A stretch of DNA of 64,000 nucleotides from Bacillota bacterium (GTDB lineage Bacteria > Bacillota > Clostridia > Peptostreptococcales > Anaerovoracaceae). The notes beneath the pieces were generated by a model. It saw only the letters and a program-made list of their open reading frames with translations. It did not search any database and had not been told where the DNA came from. A program made the translations under genes and the position numbers. The DNA lies in the NCBI GenBank assembly GCA_016293805.1, contig JAEDDI010000002.1:1-64000 (forward strand), written 5' to 3'. Shown here piece after piece: positions 24,823 through 34,123 of the stretch (positions are counted from its first letter, which is position 1; the number at the start of each line of letters is the position of its first letter).

Positions 24823-25581
24823 TCATATTTTATCAGGCATTTCATCAAGTATGTATACAAATCTGCTATCATTCGAAAGATCTTCCCTGTATCTGTATCC
24901 GAATATATTAAATCCCTTAAGCTGCTCAGGGTCCTCGACTGAATGCTCAGCCATGTACCTGACCATACTCCCTCTTGCCATCTTGGCATATGTCGCCTTT
25001 GTCACAGGTTTCCCTTCATCATCTTCCTGTGCAAACACGCATGTAATGTATCTTGTTTTCGGCTCAAGGTATCTCTCCACGGTCATTGAATACTCTTTCG
25101 ATGCAAGATTGATTATGCAGTCATCTTTAACATCCTCATAAATATCTCTTCCCCAGAATTCGTAGAGATTCGAAAACCCGCTGATTTCCATCTTAGCCTG
25201 CATTTCCAGTCTGTATGCTCTCACACCGTCAAGGGGTGCAAGCGATCCGTAAAATGCAGAAAGAATACGCAGATGATCCTGAACATACTGAAGCTGTTTT
25301 GTATCGAACACAGCAGGCCCCATGTATTTAAACGCAATCCCGTCATAGCAAAGTATCGCAGGAGTAAGATGACTGTACAGGTTCATTTCACTGATTCTGT
25401 CATAGTTTATCTGTGCAATCTGGTCGCTGCATTTCCATATTCTCTTAAGCTCATCCGGACTTTTCATCCTCATATTTTCGAGAACGGCTTTAGCCCTGTC
25501 CATATATACCGGAACTGTAACATTATCGAAAACATCTTCATTTTCCTTCATGTTCTTTGCCGGCGAGATTATTATTTTCAA
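24823..25581 (-). CDS. yaaA: YaaA family protein (peroxide stress / DUF328)
   Basis: 252 residues with the YaaA signature IIISPAKNM at the N-terminus, LCYDGIAFKYMG (about 78-89), LRILSAFYGSLAPLDGVRAYRLEM, and NLASKEYS. In E. coli YaaA lowers free iron during peroxide stress; the mechanism is a DNA-binding fold of uncertain role. It stands alone, divergent from the integrase gene. Confidence 0.9.
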   Translation of the reverse strand: MKIIISPAKNMKENEDVFDNVTVPVYMDRAKAVLENMRMKSPDELKRIWKCSDQIAQINYDRISEMNLYSHLTPAILCYDGIAFKYMGPAVFDTKQLQYVQDHLRILSAFYGSLAPLDGVRAYRLEMQAKMEISGFSNLYEFWGRDIYEDVKDDCIINLASKEYSMTVERYLEPKTRYITCVFAQEDDEGKPVTKATYAKMARGSMVRYMAEHSVEDPEQLKGFNIFGYRYREDLSNDSRFVYILDEMPDKI

Positions 25582-25669
25582 TTTTTTCTTTCTCCTTTAA
25601 CTTGAATCCGGTTCACAATTTAGAATAATTTTAACAAATAAATTATATCAGAAACAGGAGGCGAATAAA

Positions 25670-26728
25670 ATGGCAGCATACAAGGACAAGGAGAGAAATA
25701 CATGGTTCTGTAAATTCACATACATTGACAGAATGGGTAACAGAAAACAGAAAAAGAAGAGGGGGTTCAAGCGAAAAAGAGACGCTCTCCAGTGGGAAAG
25801 AGAGTTTCTGACATCATCGGGTTTAGAATGTCCCGAGACATTCAGGGACCTGGTAAATTACTATATGGATGATATTTCAGTCAGATGCAGGGAGTCAACA
25901 ATAGAGACTAAAAAATATGTAATAGACACAAAACTGATTCCATTTTTCGGAAACAGAAAGGTCGAGGAAATCACACCTGCAATGGTTCGCACATGGCAGG
26001 CTGCTATGATACGACTCAATTACAAACCGACTTATCTCAGATTTATGCATACCCAGCTCTCATCCATACTCAACTATGCTGTAATATACTACGGACTTAA
26101 AGACAATCCGTGTGTCAAAGCAGGTGCAATAGGAAAAGCAAAGCCGAGAGAAATGGATTTCTGGACAGAAGACGAATACCGGACATTTATCTCAGCGGTA
26201 CCCGATGGCAGCAAATACAAATATATATTTGAGATTCTTTACTGGTCGGGAATACGTGAGGGCGAACTTCAGGCCCTTACGAAAGAGGACATAGATCTTG
26301 ACAGAAAAACGATTTCAATAACAAAAACATATGTGAAAATAAGAAACGGTATTGAACTTATAAATCCTCCAAAGACTGAGGGCAGCAGAAGAAAAGTGTT
26401 CATTCCGGATTTTCTGTGTGCGGAGCTTCGTCCTTTTCTTGACAGCAGGCAGCCTGGCGAAAGGCTGTTTCAGGCACCCAGAACCAGCATCAGAAACGCA
26501 CTCATACGGTACAGTGAAAAAGCAGGAACAAAAGCTATACGGGTACACGATCTCAGACATTCACATGCATCGCTTCTTATAAACATGGGGCTGTCTCCCA
26601 AAGTGATTGCCCAGAGACTTGGTCATGAAAACATCCAGACCACTCTTAATATCTATTCCCATCTTTACCCTTCCGCACAGGAAGAGGTTGCGGATATGCT
26701 TCAGAACCTGTACGAAGCTTCAAAATAG
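25670..26728 (+). CDS. Phage/ICE-type tyrosine integrase (solitary)
   Basis: 352-residue integrase: N-terminal arm-type DNA-binding region rich in Lys/Arg (about 1-50, KQKKKRGFKRKRDALQWERE), SAM-like core-binding domain (55-150), and catalytic domain (165-345) with SGIREGEL (Arg), TEGSRRKV, VHDLRHSHASLL (His-x-x-Arg), RLGHENIQTT and the tyrosine in LNIYSHLYP. All expected catalytic positions appear present. AGGAGGCGAATAAAATG gives a strong start. No other mobile-element gene, excisionase or obvious att repeat is nearby, so this is a remnant or a domesticated recombinase. Confidence 0.85.
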   Translation: MAAYKDKERNTWFCKFTYIDRMGNRKQKKKRGFKRKRDALQWEREFLTSSGLECPETFRDLVNYYMDDISVRCRESTIETKKYVIDTKLIPFFGNRKVEEITPAMVRTWQAAMIRLNYKPTYLRFMHTQLSSILNYAVIYYGLKDNPCVKAGAIGKAKPREMDFWTEDEYRTFISAVPDGSKYKYIFEILYWSGIREGELQALTKEDIDLDRKTISITKTYVKIRNGIELINPPKTEGSRRKVFIPDFLCAELRPFLDSRQPGERLFQAPRTSIRNALIRYSEKAGTKAIRVHDLRHSHASLLINMGLSPKVIAQRLGHENIQTTLNIYSHLYPSAQEEVADMLQNLYEASK

Positions 26729-26735
26729 CATAAGA

Positions 26736-26758
26736 GGGCATCACTGTGATGCCCTTTT
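26736..26758 (+). terminator. Intrinsic terminator after the integrase gene
   Basis: Eight-base stem GGGCATCA/TGATGCCC with a CTG loop, followed by TTTTC. It also lies at the end of the convergent subtilase gene. Confidence 0.8.
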
Positions 26759-29004
26759 CAATACTTTAAAGATGCAGGTATACATTCTGAAAGGCCTGTC
26801 TGCGCAACCAGCGAAGAGCCTGCATATACTTTCACCTTCGCCCTGTAGTAATATCTCTTGCCTTTTGTCAGACTTTTAGTGTTTTTGTACACAGATGATA
26901 ATGAGGACAGTTTTCTTGCTGCATATCCCGAATTTCTGTATGTGCTCCTGTAATATGAATACTTTACAGTGTATCCCAGTCCGACCAGCTCTGAAACATC
27001 GCATTTTACCGATGCCTTTATACCGCCTGCTATTCTTGATGCAGTCATTTTTACCTTCATTTTCTTTACAGCCGCTTTCGCCTCAACATCACGGTTTTTA
27101 ACCGTAAACGTATCGTATCCTGCAATATCAAATACAAACAGGTTTCCCTCTGCTCTTCCGGTATACAGTTTTCCTTCACTGTCCTTCACGCATTTTCTCT
27201 TTTGGACAAGTTCAGACGGAATAACTATCCCTGCCTTTACCTGACCGTCCTCAATCCATGAAGGGTCTATTGCATTTCCGTCACTTCCTGTTACAGCAAG
27301 TTCATTATCCCCGCTGATGCGAAATTCTGCATTTCCAGCACCTGCAAGTGATACAAGCCTGCTCAGAGCCTTGACATCCATCGATATCATGCCGTTTGCC
27401 CCTTTAACCGTAAGAGGATATGCCGATATACTGTCAAGAAACTCAACCGGAAGAACAATATCAAGACTGTCCGCCAATATAACTGTCTCGCAGTCTTCTT
27501 CAAGACGTGACAGTATGTCCCCGGCAGTTTCTTTTGAAACTGTATATTTTCCGTCTTCAGTCTCATTTGCATATGCTGTAACAACCGTATCATATATTAC
27601 AAATTCCTTAGTGATACATCCGCTGTACATGCCGCATCCCGTAACCACAGCTTTCCCTGTACCTATCTCGGTATTTCCGGTGTAATCCACTGTATAGTCA
27701 AGTGAAGGTCTCAGAGTTTTTCCGCCGCATGTCACTGTCACAGCCGGTTTCCTTGCACTTCCCGAATACGGGATTCTGTCATACTCAATCGTCACATCGC
27801 TGTCTTTGAGTACGGTGCAGTTTCCAAGAAGGACATTCACTGCATTCCTGAAATTAATTCTTCCGTAACCGTATGTGGTATTTCTTGATGATGTTGTATT
27901 GTCGCTTGTCTGTCTCAGGAGCAGTTTGAATCCCGAAATGTCAATATCGCTGTCAATCGATTTTGCCGCAGCTGCAAGTGATGCGACTTCAGGCGACGCA
28001 AACGATGTCCCCTCTTCATTTCTGATATATCCTTTCTTGTACAGCCCTGTCTGGGCCTCTCCCGGTGCAGTCACATAAATCCAGTTTCCCCTCTGCGAAA
28101 AAGATGATATATTCCCTTCATTGTCGGTCGATCCCACGGCTATTACATTTGTGAATGCTGCAGGATACATTTTTGTCGTATCTCCGTTGTTGCCGGCAGC
28201 TGCCACAATTATGCAGCCTTTTGATGCCGCATAGTCACATGCGTCCTTGAAGCTCTTCGAGTAAGATGTGGTTCCCATGCTCATGTTGATTACATCCGCA
28301 CCTTTGTCAACTGCGTCGTAAACAGCCTCTATCACCGAATCTCCGTATGCGTTTCCTCTGCTGTCAAAAACCTTGAGCGGCAGAAGACAAACATCAGGAA
28401 CAATTCCCGCAATTCCTTTTCCGTTATTCTGATCTGCCATTATTATGCCTGATACAAACGTGCCGTGACCGTCTCCGTCTGTGGTTTGAGACTGACCGGG
28501 CACATAACTCTTGCCTTTGAGTACATGGGTATAGTCAATATCCTCATGCCCTGCAGCAAGTCCGCTGTCTATAACTGCAACAGTAACTGACTTATCCCCG
28601 AAAACACCCTGCTCCCATGCATACGGCACATTCATGGCGCGAAGATTATCCTGATAAGTCCCGTAATACTTGTCATCGGGCACGGCGCTGTATGAAAGCA
28701 TCGAAAGCAAGAACGACTCCTCAGCATACTCAACATCATCCTCCTGAAAAGCTTCGTAAATATCTTCTTTTGATTCTGCCGAATATGTACTGTTTCCAAG
28801 ATATCTGATTCCTTCTCTGTCAGAAGGGACCGCACCTTCTTTTACTCTGAACAGATATCCGGAAGTCTCCTGCTCTTCTGCTGCATTACATATGTCAATG
28901 TCTGCTGCCTTTACAGCTGATTCTTCTTCACATACCGTTCCGAATGCGAAAATACCCGCTGTCAGAATCAGAATAAACGGCAGAATGTACTTAAACTTTC
29001 TCAT
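26758..29004 (-). CDS. Secreted subtilisin-like serine protease (S8)
   Basis: 748 residues: signal peptide (1-34), propeptide (35-110), and an S8 domain (about 115-390) with catalytic Asp in VAVIDSGL, His in DGDGHGTFVSG, oxyanion Asn in AAAGNNGD and nucleophile Ser in GTSFASPEVASL. After it come a hemi-modular C-terminus with a YTGNTEIGTGKAVVTG segment, an uncharacterised region (480-630) and an FnIII-like final 110 residues (YTVKYSYYRSTYRNSGYAAR). No LPxTG or S-layer anchor is seen, so it is probably released. Its ribosome-binding site AAGGGGAT is G-rich. Confidence 0.88.
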   Translation of the reverse strand: MRKFKYILPFILILTAGIFAFGTVCEEESAVKAADIDICNAAEEQETSGYLFRVKEGAVPSDREGIRYLGNSTYSAESKEDIYEAFQEDDVEYAEESFLLSMLSYSAVPDDKYYGTYQDNLRAMNVPYAWEQGVFGDKSVTVAVIDSGLAAGHEDIDYTHVLKGKSYVPGQSQTTDGDGHGTFVSGIIMADQNNGKGIAGIVPDVCLLPLKVFDSRGNAYGDSVIEAVYDAVDKGADVINMSMGTTSYSKSFKDACDYAASKGCIIVAAAGNNGDTTKMYPAAFTNVIAVGSTDNEGNISSFSQRGNWIYVTAPGEAQTGLYKKGYIRNEEGTSFASPEVASLAAAAKSIDSDIDISGFKLLLRQTSDNTTSSRNTTYGYGRINFRNAVNVLLGNCTVLKDSDVTIEYDRIPYSGSARKPAVTVTCGGKTLRPSLDYTVDYTGNTEIGTGKAVVTGCGMYSGCITKEFVIYDTVVTAYANETEDGKYTVSKETAGDILSRLEEDCETVILADSLDIVLPVEFLDSISAYPLTVKGANGMISMDVKALSRLVSLAGAGNAEFRISGDNELAVTGSDGNAIDPSWIEDGQVKAGIVIPSELVQKRKCVKDSEGKLYTGRAEGNLFVFDIAGYDTFTVKNRDVEAKAAVKKMKVKMTASRIAGGIKASVKCDVSELVGLGYTVKYSYYRSTYRNSGYAARKLSSLSSVYKNTKSLTKGKRYYYRAKVKVYAGSSLVAQTGLSECIPASLKY

Positions 29005-29078
29005 TTTATCCCCTTATTGATTATTGCTTTTTTTGAATTATACCTCATTTTTCTCAAAAAATCCTGTTTTACGCGCAA

Positions 29079-29111
29079 AACCTTGCAGCCGGGCAGAGAG
29101 CCCGGCTGCAA
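29079..29111 (-). terminator. Intrinsic terminator of the racemase-aminotransferase operon
   Basis: Perfect twelve-base stem TTGCAGCCGGGC/GCCCGGCTGCAA (29083-29111) with a five-base loop, then GGTTTTG on the minus strand. Confidence 0.75.
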
Positions 29112-29134
29112 GGAATATGAATATGCGATAAATG

Positions 29135-30421
29135 CTACTTGTTTCTTCTTTCATTAACAAGGTCAGTAACAACCTTTATCACCCTGTCTACTTCAGACAT
29201 CAGATTGTATGGAGCAAACCCTATTCTTAGAAGGCCTCCCACAGGAACCAGATCAAGGACTTCACGTATAGTCCTTATAGCATAGTAGTCGCCGTCCCAG
29301 GTGTCTATTCCATATTCACCAAGACGTACAGCGATATCATTGGCATTGATTCCGTCGATTCGGAAAGATACTGTAGGAGTTCTCGGAGCGCCTTCTCCAG
29401 GGCCGTATATCTTAAGTCCCTCTATTTCGGAAAGACCAGCTCTCAGTGCATCTGCCAGGCTGTCCTCATAGTATTCAATAGCCCGTATGCCGGCAACAAT
29501 CTCTTTCCGAAGACCTGTAAGACCTTTAACTTCATCTTCAATCTGGTCCATATGTCTTGCCCCTATATCCGCTATGAATCTTACAGCTTCTGCAGCGCCC
29601 GATACAAGTTCCATTGCAAGAGTTCCTGTCTCCAGTCTGTACGGCATATCTGCATTATCATACGCCTGAACCCTTGTTGTATTAATCTTTTCTCCTATCT
29701 CTTTTCTGCAGTAGGTAATACCCAGATGAGGTCCGAAATATTTATATGCGGAGCACTGCAGGATATCTGTATCAATATCTCTGACGTCTATAACCTTGTG
29801 AGGTGCATAATGTACCGCGTCGACAATAGTGATTGCGCCATACCTGTGCGCCTCTGCTATGAATTTCTTCACATCGGATACAGTTCCGCATGAGTTTGCC
29901 GCCCAGTTAATTGCAAAAATCTTTGTCCTGTCGGAAAGCTTTGATTTAAAGTCCTCAAAATCAAGCGTTATTGTCTCCTCGTTGATTTTAACCGACTTCA
30001 CTACCATTCCCAGCTGTTCAAGAAGTCTCCAGGGAGACCTGTTTCCTTCGTGATCAATATCAGTTATGAGAATCTCATCCCCGGGCTTGAACATTCTTGC
30101 AAATGCAAATGCCAGCTTGAAATTATTCGACGAAGTATTTTCTCCAAAGGATACCTCATCAGGACTGCAGTTGAAAAACTGCGCAAACACTTCTCTGCAT
30201 TCCTCTATGAGCGCATCGCTTGTCTGTGATGTTCTGTATGCTCCTCCGTGATTCGCATTCTGATAGAACATGTACTCGCAGACTTTATCGGCAACCCTCC
30301 TTGGAACCTGGGTTCCTCCCGGACCGTCAAGATATGCTTCGGGATATCCGTTCACGCTCTTTGAAAGAGCCGGAAACTGCGCTCTTACATAATCCACATC
30401 AAATACAAAATTTTTACTCAT
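29135..30421 (-). CDS. Class V aminotransferase / cysteine desulfurase-like PLP enzyme
   Basis: 428-residue PLP enzyme of the SufS/NifS-related branch. Seen are AYLDGPGGTQVP near the N-terminus, FGENTSSNNF, IDHEGNRSPW, VDAVHYAPH (PLP-binding Asp and His) and CSAYKYFGPHLG, whose Lys should form the Schiff base. Members of this branch are often annotated cysteine desulfurase-like but have unproven substrates. It begins 4 bases after the broken antiporter gene and ends the operon, suggesting amino-acid catabolism rather than Fe-S assembly. Confidence 0.78.
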   Translation of the reverse strand: MSKNFVFDVDYVRAQFPALSKSVNGYPEAYLDGPGGTQVPRRVADKVCEYMFYQNANHGGAYRTSQTSDALIEECREVFAQFFNCSPDEVSFGENTSSNNFKLAFAFARMFKPGDEILITDIDHEGNRSPWRLLEQLGMVVKSVKINEETITLDFEDFKSKLSDRTKIFAINWAANSCGTVSDVKKFIAEAHRYGAITIVDAVHYAPHKVIDVRDIDTDILQCSAYKYFGPHLGITYCRKEIGEKINTTRVQAYDNADMPYRLETGTLAMELVSGAAEAVRFIADIGARHMDQIEDEVKGLTGLRKEIVAGIRAIEYYEDSLADALRAGLSEIEGLKIYGPGEGAPRTPTVSFRIDGINANDIAVRLGEYGIDTWDGDYYAIRTIREVLDLVPVGGLLRIGFAPYNLMSEVDRVIKVVTDLVNERRNK

Positions 30422-30425
30422 ATTA

Positions 30426-31906
30426 TCATTCTCCTGCTTCTGTAATCTGTATATTTTTCTTAAGTCTTACTTCCGGTTCTCTAGGAATTCCGAACTTAGG
30501 AATAAATCTGTCCCATCCTGTAACTGTGAGTATAAGGAGCGAGCCTATCGAAATCCATGCAAAGAAATTGAATTTTATAAGGTCTGCTGCTCCGAAATTC
30601 ACAAGCGGATAAAGCGCGGCAGTAAGTCCCACATAGTATATGTTGCATACGTGCCACGGAATAAGTTCTCCTGCAAGAACACCGATTGCATCTCCGTACA
30701 TTGCGTTTCTGCAGCGAAGGTCATAAAGTGCCTCCTCGCTTCCCTCAACACTGTCATCCACAATGTTCTTTATTACAGGTCCCATTGTAGCCATCTGTGC
30801 CTGGTCATCGGAAAGAAGCATATTGCCCATAATGCACAGTATCGCATTCCAGAACATGAGATGCCTTACCTTCTTTGAAAGCCTGATGCACAGCATTGCA
30901 AGCGGTTCAAACGCGCCCATCTTGCGCATTACTCCACCGAAGGCGATAATCCACATTACCATGATGATTACCCAGCTTCCCGCATCGGCAAATGAACTGT
31001 ACATAAGATCCATAAACTGAATGAAGATACTGTTCCTATACATGCACCCATGAGCACCGACGATACTATACCTACTGCAAGGCACACAAGAGTCGGGAAT
31101 CTGAACATTGCAAGACCAAGGACCAGGAATACCGGAAGCATCATCCAGAACGGAATACTTCCGCCCTGAACCTGCGACAGAAGTTCAACCGCTGCAGGTC
31201 TTTCCTCTTCAAGAACCGCCCATGCACTGTCAGGAATCTGCGCAAGCGCACTGTTAACATCAACAGCTCCTGTAGGCAGTTTCATCACAACACCGGCAAC
31301 GTAAAAACATATCGAGGCCAGCGTCACACACGAAATAGACCAGACCAGCTGCTTATTGAATCTGTCGACAATCTTTACATCCTGAATACCGCATGTCATA
31401 ACTGTGGTATCAGATATGAGCGCCACATTGTCTCCGAATGCCGCTCCGCCCGCACATGCACACATTACAAGCACCGCATCTCCGCCGACTATGTGTCCGA
31501 GCCAGATAAAGATCGGAATTGTCGCTGCGAAAGTTCCCCATGATGTTCCTGTTCCCATCGAAAGAATACAGGAAACAAGAAAAGCAACAAGGGCAACACT
31601 TCTTCCGCTGACGCCCAGTTTCATCGCAACTATTATAACGCTGGCTCCAACGCCTGTTGTCATAAAGAAGGTGGCTACACCGTATGCCAGCATAAATATG
31701 AAGAACACCAGCATGGCATCCTTGGCGCTTTCAACAGCGCCGTCAATAATATCCATCACCTTGCGCCTTGTTGTAATCCAGCACACTATAACAGCATAAA
31801 GAAAAGCGATAGGTGCTGATACGAGTGTGTCAAAGCCGTTCATTACGAGTGCACACAAAAGCACAATCGGTGAAAGCTTAAAAAGCATAATCAGAATATT
31901 TTTCAT
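30426..31906 (-). pseudogene. NhaC-family Na+/H+ antiporter broken by a frameshift
   Basis: Two overlapping reading frames together make one NhaC-type transporter of about 490 residues. The upstream frame (from 31906) holds SMGTGTSWGTFAATIPIFIW and AFGDNVALISDTTVMT and stays in frame to ..SSVLMGACIG near 31040; there the reading continues only in another frame, from SIFIQFMDLMYSSFADAGSW to the end at 30426. The phase change is consistent with loss of one base at about 31025-31055. It may be a true disabled gene or a sequencing error. The intact relative at 45649-47121 has the same signature regions. Confidence 0.75.
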
Positions 31907-31918
31907 TTCATCTCCCCG

Positions 31919-32998
31919 CTATATGTATTCAACAGTTACATACTTATCATTACTAAGGTACATAAGAGACGGATAGCTCAGCCTGAATGTCACGATATCT
32001 CCAACTGCTGTCTCTCTTGCTTCATCCTCCACATCGAGAATCAGATGATCGCTCGATGACCCGACCACGGCTATTCCCTCATCCACCGGAAATATCTTGT
32101 CATTGAGTGCAAAATCAAGTTTCCCTGCAGCTGCTATCGCTCTTCTTCTGATGCCTCTGTCCTCATAGACGGGTTTTTGTCCGAATGCATCTATGAATAT
32201 CTCTCCGACCGGATGTGTCGGCTTGTTCTTCACCTCTATAATCTCAGCTTCGAGAGTGAAGACATCATTGGCGAGATCATCCATGTCAAGTCCCCATATT
32301 TCAGGCAGATCGTATGAACATATTATTCCTTCTCCTATGCGCAGATGATTTATTCCGTCAGGCATTTCATCATCCATCACAAGAGGATATGAGCTTGTTG
32401 CGCCTCCCGACACTATTTCCGGTCTGCGTCCGATAGCTTTCTCTATCTCATCTCCGATTGATATGAGACTATTCATCTTGCCTTTATCAGGTCTGATTGA
32501 GCCGTAGCATCCCAGATTTGTTCCAATTCCCGAAAAATGAAGGTTCTTCATGGACTCAACCATAGCTGCGCATTCAACCAGCTCCTGCCTGTCCCAGAAA
32601 CCTTCTCTCAAATCTCCAAGGTCAGCCATCAGAATCACCTTATGTACCTTTCCCTGTCTTCCTGCAGCCTCATCAAGTGCCTTAAGAACCTCAACCTCGC
32701 TGTTAAGACTCATATCGGCATATCTTACAACATCATCTGCCTCGCTGATCATAGGAATACGCAGAAGCAGCGTCTCACATGTGATTCCGCTTTCTCTGAA
32801 ATCCTTTATCTGGTCAAGTCTTGATGTGCCTATCTGGCTGCAGCCTGCATCTATAAACCTGTTCACCGCAGGGCCAAGTCCGTTAAATCCTTTTACAACG
32901 CCGCATACATCAATACCCTTTTCGCGGCATTTTCCGGTTACAGTTTCGATATTATGAGATAATTTCTCAAGATTTACCTTAAGTTTTGGATATGACAT
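31919..32998 (-). CDS. Alanine/ornithine racemase-family PLP enzyme
   Basis: 359-residue fold-type III PLP enzyme. The N-terminal PKLKVNLEKLSHNIETV and GVVKGFNGLGPAV (PLP Lys) identify the family; SGGATSSYPLV and RIGEGIIC follow in the barrel, and AAGKLDF in the C-terminal beta-domain. Relatives include ornithine racemase of clostridia and broad-specificity amino-acid racemases. The start at 32998 has AGAGGTGA seven bases upstream. It heads a unit with the (broken) NhaC antiporter 12 bases later and the aminotransferase, pointing to uptake and breakdown of an amino acid. Confidence 0.8.
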   Translation of the reverse strand: MSYPKLKVNLEKLSHNIETVTGKCREKGIDVCGVVKGFNGLGPAVNRFIDAGCSQIGTSRLDQIKDFRESGITCETLLLRIPMISEADDVVRYADMSLNSEVEVLKALDEAAGRQGKVHKVILMADLGDLREGFWDRQELVECAAMVESMKNLHFSGIGTNLGCYGSIRPDKGKMNSLISIGDEIEKAIGRRPEIVSGGATSSYPLVMDDEMPDGINHLRIGEGIICSYDLPEIWGLDMDDLANDVFTLEAEIIEVKNKPTHPVGEIFIDAFGQKPVYEDRGIRRRAIAAAGKLDFALNDKIFPVDEGIAVVGSSSDHLILDVEDEARETAVGDIVTFRLSYPSLMYLSNDKYVTVEYI

Positions 32999-33021
32999 AA
33001 CATCACCTCTTTCACATCTAT

Positions 33022-33050
33022 ATCTTAATACATAATATTTCCTCAAACAA
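33022..33050 (-). promoter_or_regulatory. Putative promoter of the racemase operon
   Basis: Minus strand TTGTTT (33045-33050), 17-base spacer, TAAGAT (33022-33027). Confidence 0.45.
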
Positions 33051-33080
33051 TTGTACCGGTAATCAAAATTCGTCCACATG

Positions 33081-33097
33081 TTTGTAATTTTTACAAA
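33081..33097 (-). promoter_or_regulatory. Candidate operator upstream of the racemase operon
   Basis: Perfect palindrome TTTGTAA-(3)-TTACAAA about 30 bases upstream of the putative -35, extending with one mismatch to ACAT/ATGT on both sides. Position suits an activator; the nearby PucR-type regulator is the obvious candidate. Confidence 0.45.
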
Positions 33098-33160
33098 TAT
33101 GTTGCTGTTTCAACCGATAATCCCCCGTATTTACGCAATGTATACATTATACTTCTTGTT

Positions 33161-33191
33161 AAAACAACAAAGAGGATGACATGCATCCTCT
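33161..33191 (-). terminator. Intrinsic terminator of the PucR-EamA unit
   Basis: AGAGGATG/CATCCTCT stem (33171-33191), five-base loop, followed by TTTGTTGTTTT on the minus strand. Confidence 0.65.
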
Positions 33192-33228
33192 AAATCTGTA
33201 TTTCTGCTTTTCATCTCTGTATCTTACG

Positions 33229-34122
33229 CTATTTTCTTCCTCCTGAAGGAAGCTGTGATATCACTATAGCGGCGAGCATCAGAGCACACCCGAAAAGTTC
33301 TCTTCCGGTCATAACCTCGTGAAGAAGCAGAAAACCGCATATTGCTCCAAACAGTGATTCCGTGCTGAGAATAATTGATGCTGTTGTAGCGTTTGCATGC
33401 TTTTGTCCTGCTGCCTGCAGAGTAAAAGCAACACCTGCCGAAAGCACTCCCGAGTAAAGAAGATTCGGAATCGCAGCTACTATCCCCTCCCAGGTGCTCG
33501 TCTCAGTGGCAAGTGCGGCTATAAGTGAGAGTATTCCCGCAACGATGGACTGCGCAGCTATCAGTTTTGCCGACGTCACCCTGTCTGTAAAATGGTCAAT
33601 TGTCAGTATGTGGAAAGCCCAGAACAGTGATCCCACAAGGACTATAAAATCTCCCCTTGCAATCGAAAAACCGTTTTTGATGCAGAGAAAATAAAGCCCT
33701 GCCACACCGATTACGGCTCCTATCCAGTTGAGTTTTGTGATTTTGTGTTTTAGAAATACCCCTATTATCGGCACGAGCAGAATATATAGAGCTGTTATGA
33801 ATGCTGTCTTTCCCGCATCAACGGACACAAGTCCCACCTGCTGTAGATTGGCAGCGATAAAATATACAATACCTGCCGCTGTTCCCCCGATTATTACATC
33901 TTTTTTGTTGTCAATATTCACCGGATCAGGTGATTTTCTGTTTCTTGCATCCGTTATCATAATCACAGGAATCAGTGCAATAGCACCAAGAAACATTCTT
34001 ATACTGCTGAACATAAAAGGCCCCAGGGAGTCCATTCCGTTTCTCTGAACCACAAAAGCGCCTCCCCATATTATGGCAGTGCCCAGTAAAGCAGCATTCG
34101 CCTTTATCCTGCTGTTATTCAA
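33229..34122 (-). CDS. EamA/DMT-family transporter
   Basis: 297 residues with ten hydrophobic segments arranged as two five-span EamA repeats, the first beginning ALLGTAIIWGGAFVVQRNGM, the second around GDFIVLVGSLFWAFHILTID. Family members export or import amino acids, nucleosides or small metabolites. It starts one base after the PucR-type regulator gene, so the two are co-transcribed and the regulator likely controls metabolism of what this carrier moves. Confidence 0.85.
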   Translation of the reverse strand: MNNSRIKANAALLGTAIIWGGAFVVQRNGMDSLGPFMFSSIRMFLGAIALIPVIMITDARNRKSPDPVNIDNKKDVIIGGTAAGIVYFIAANLQQVGLVSVDAGKTAFITALYILLVPIIGVFLKHKITKLNWIGAVIGVAGLYFLCIKNGFSIARGDFIVLVGSLFWAFHILTIDHFTDRVTSAKLIAAQSIVAGILSLIAALATETSTWEGIVAAIPNLLYSGVLSAGVAFTLQAAGQKHANATTASIILSTESLFGAICGFLLLHEVMTGRELFGCALMLAAIVISQLPSGGRK

Positions 34123-34123
34123 A

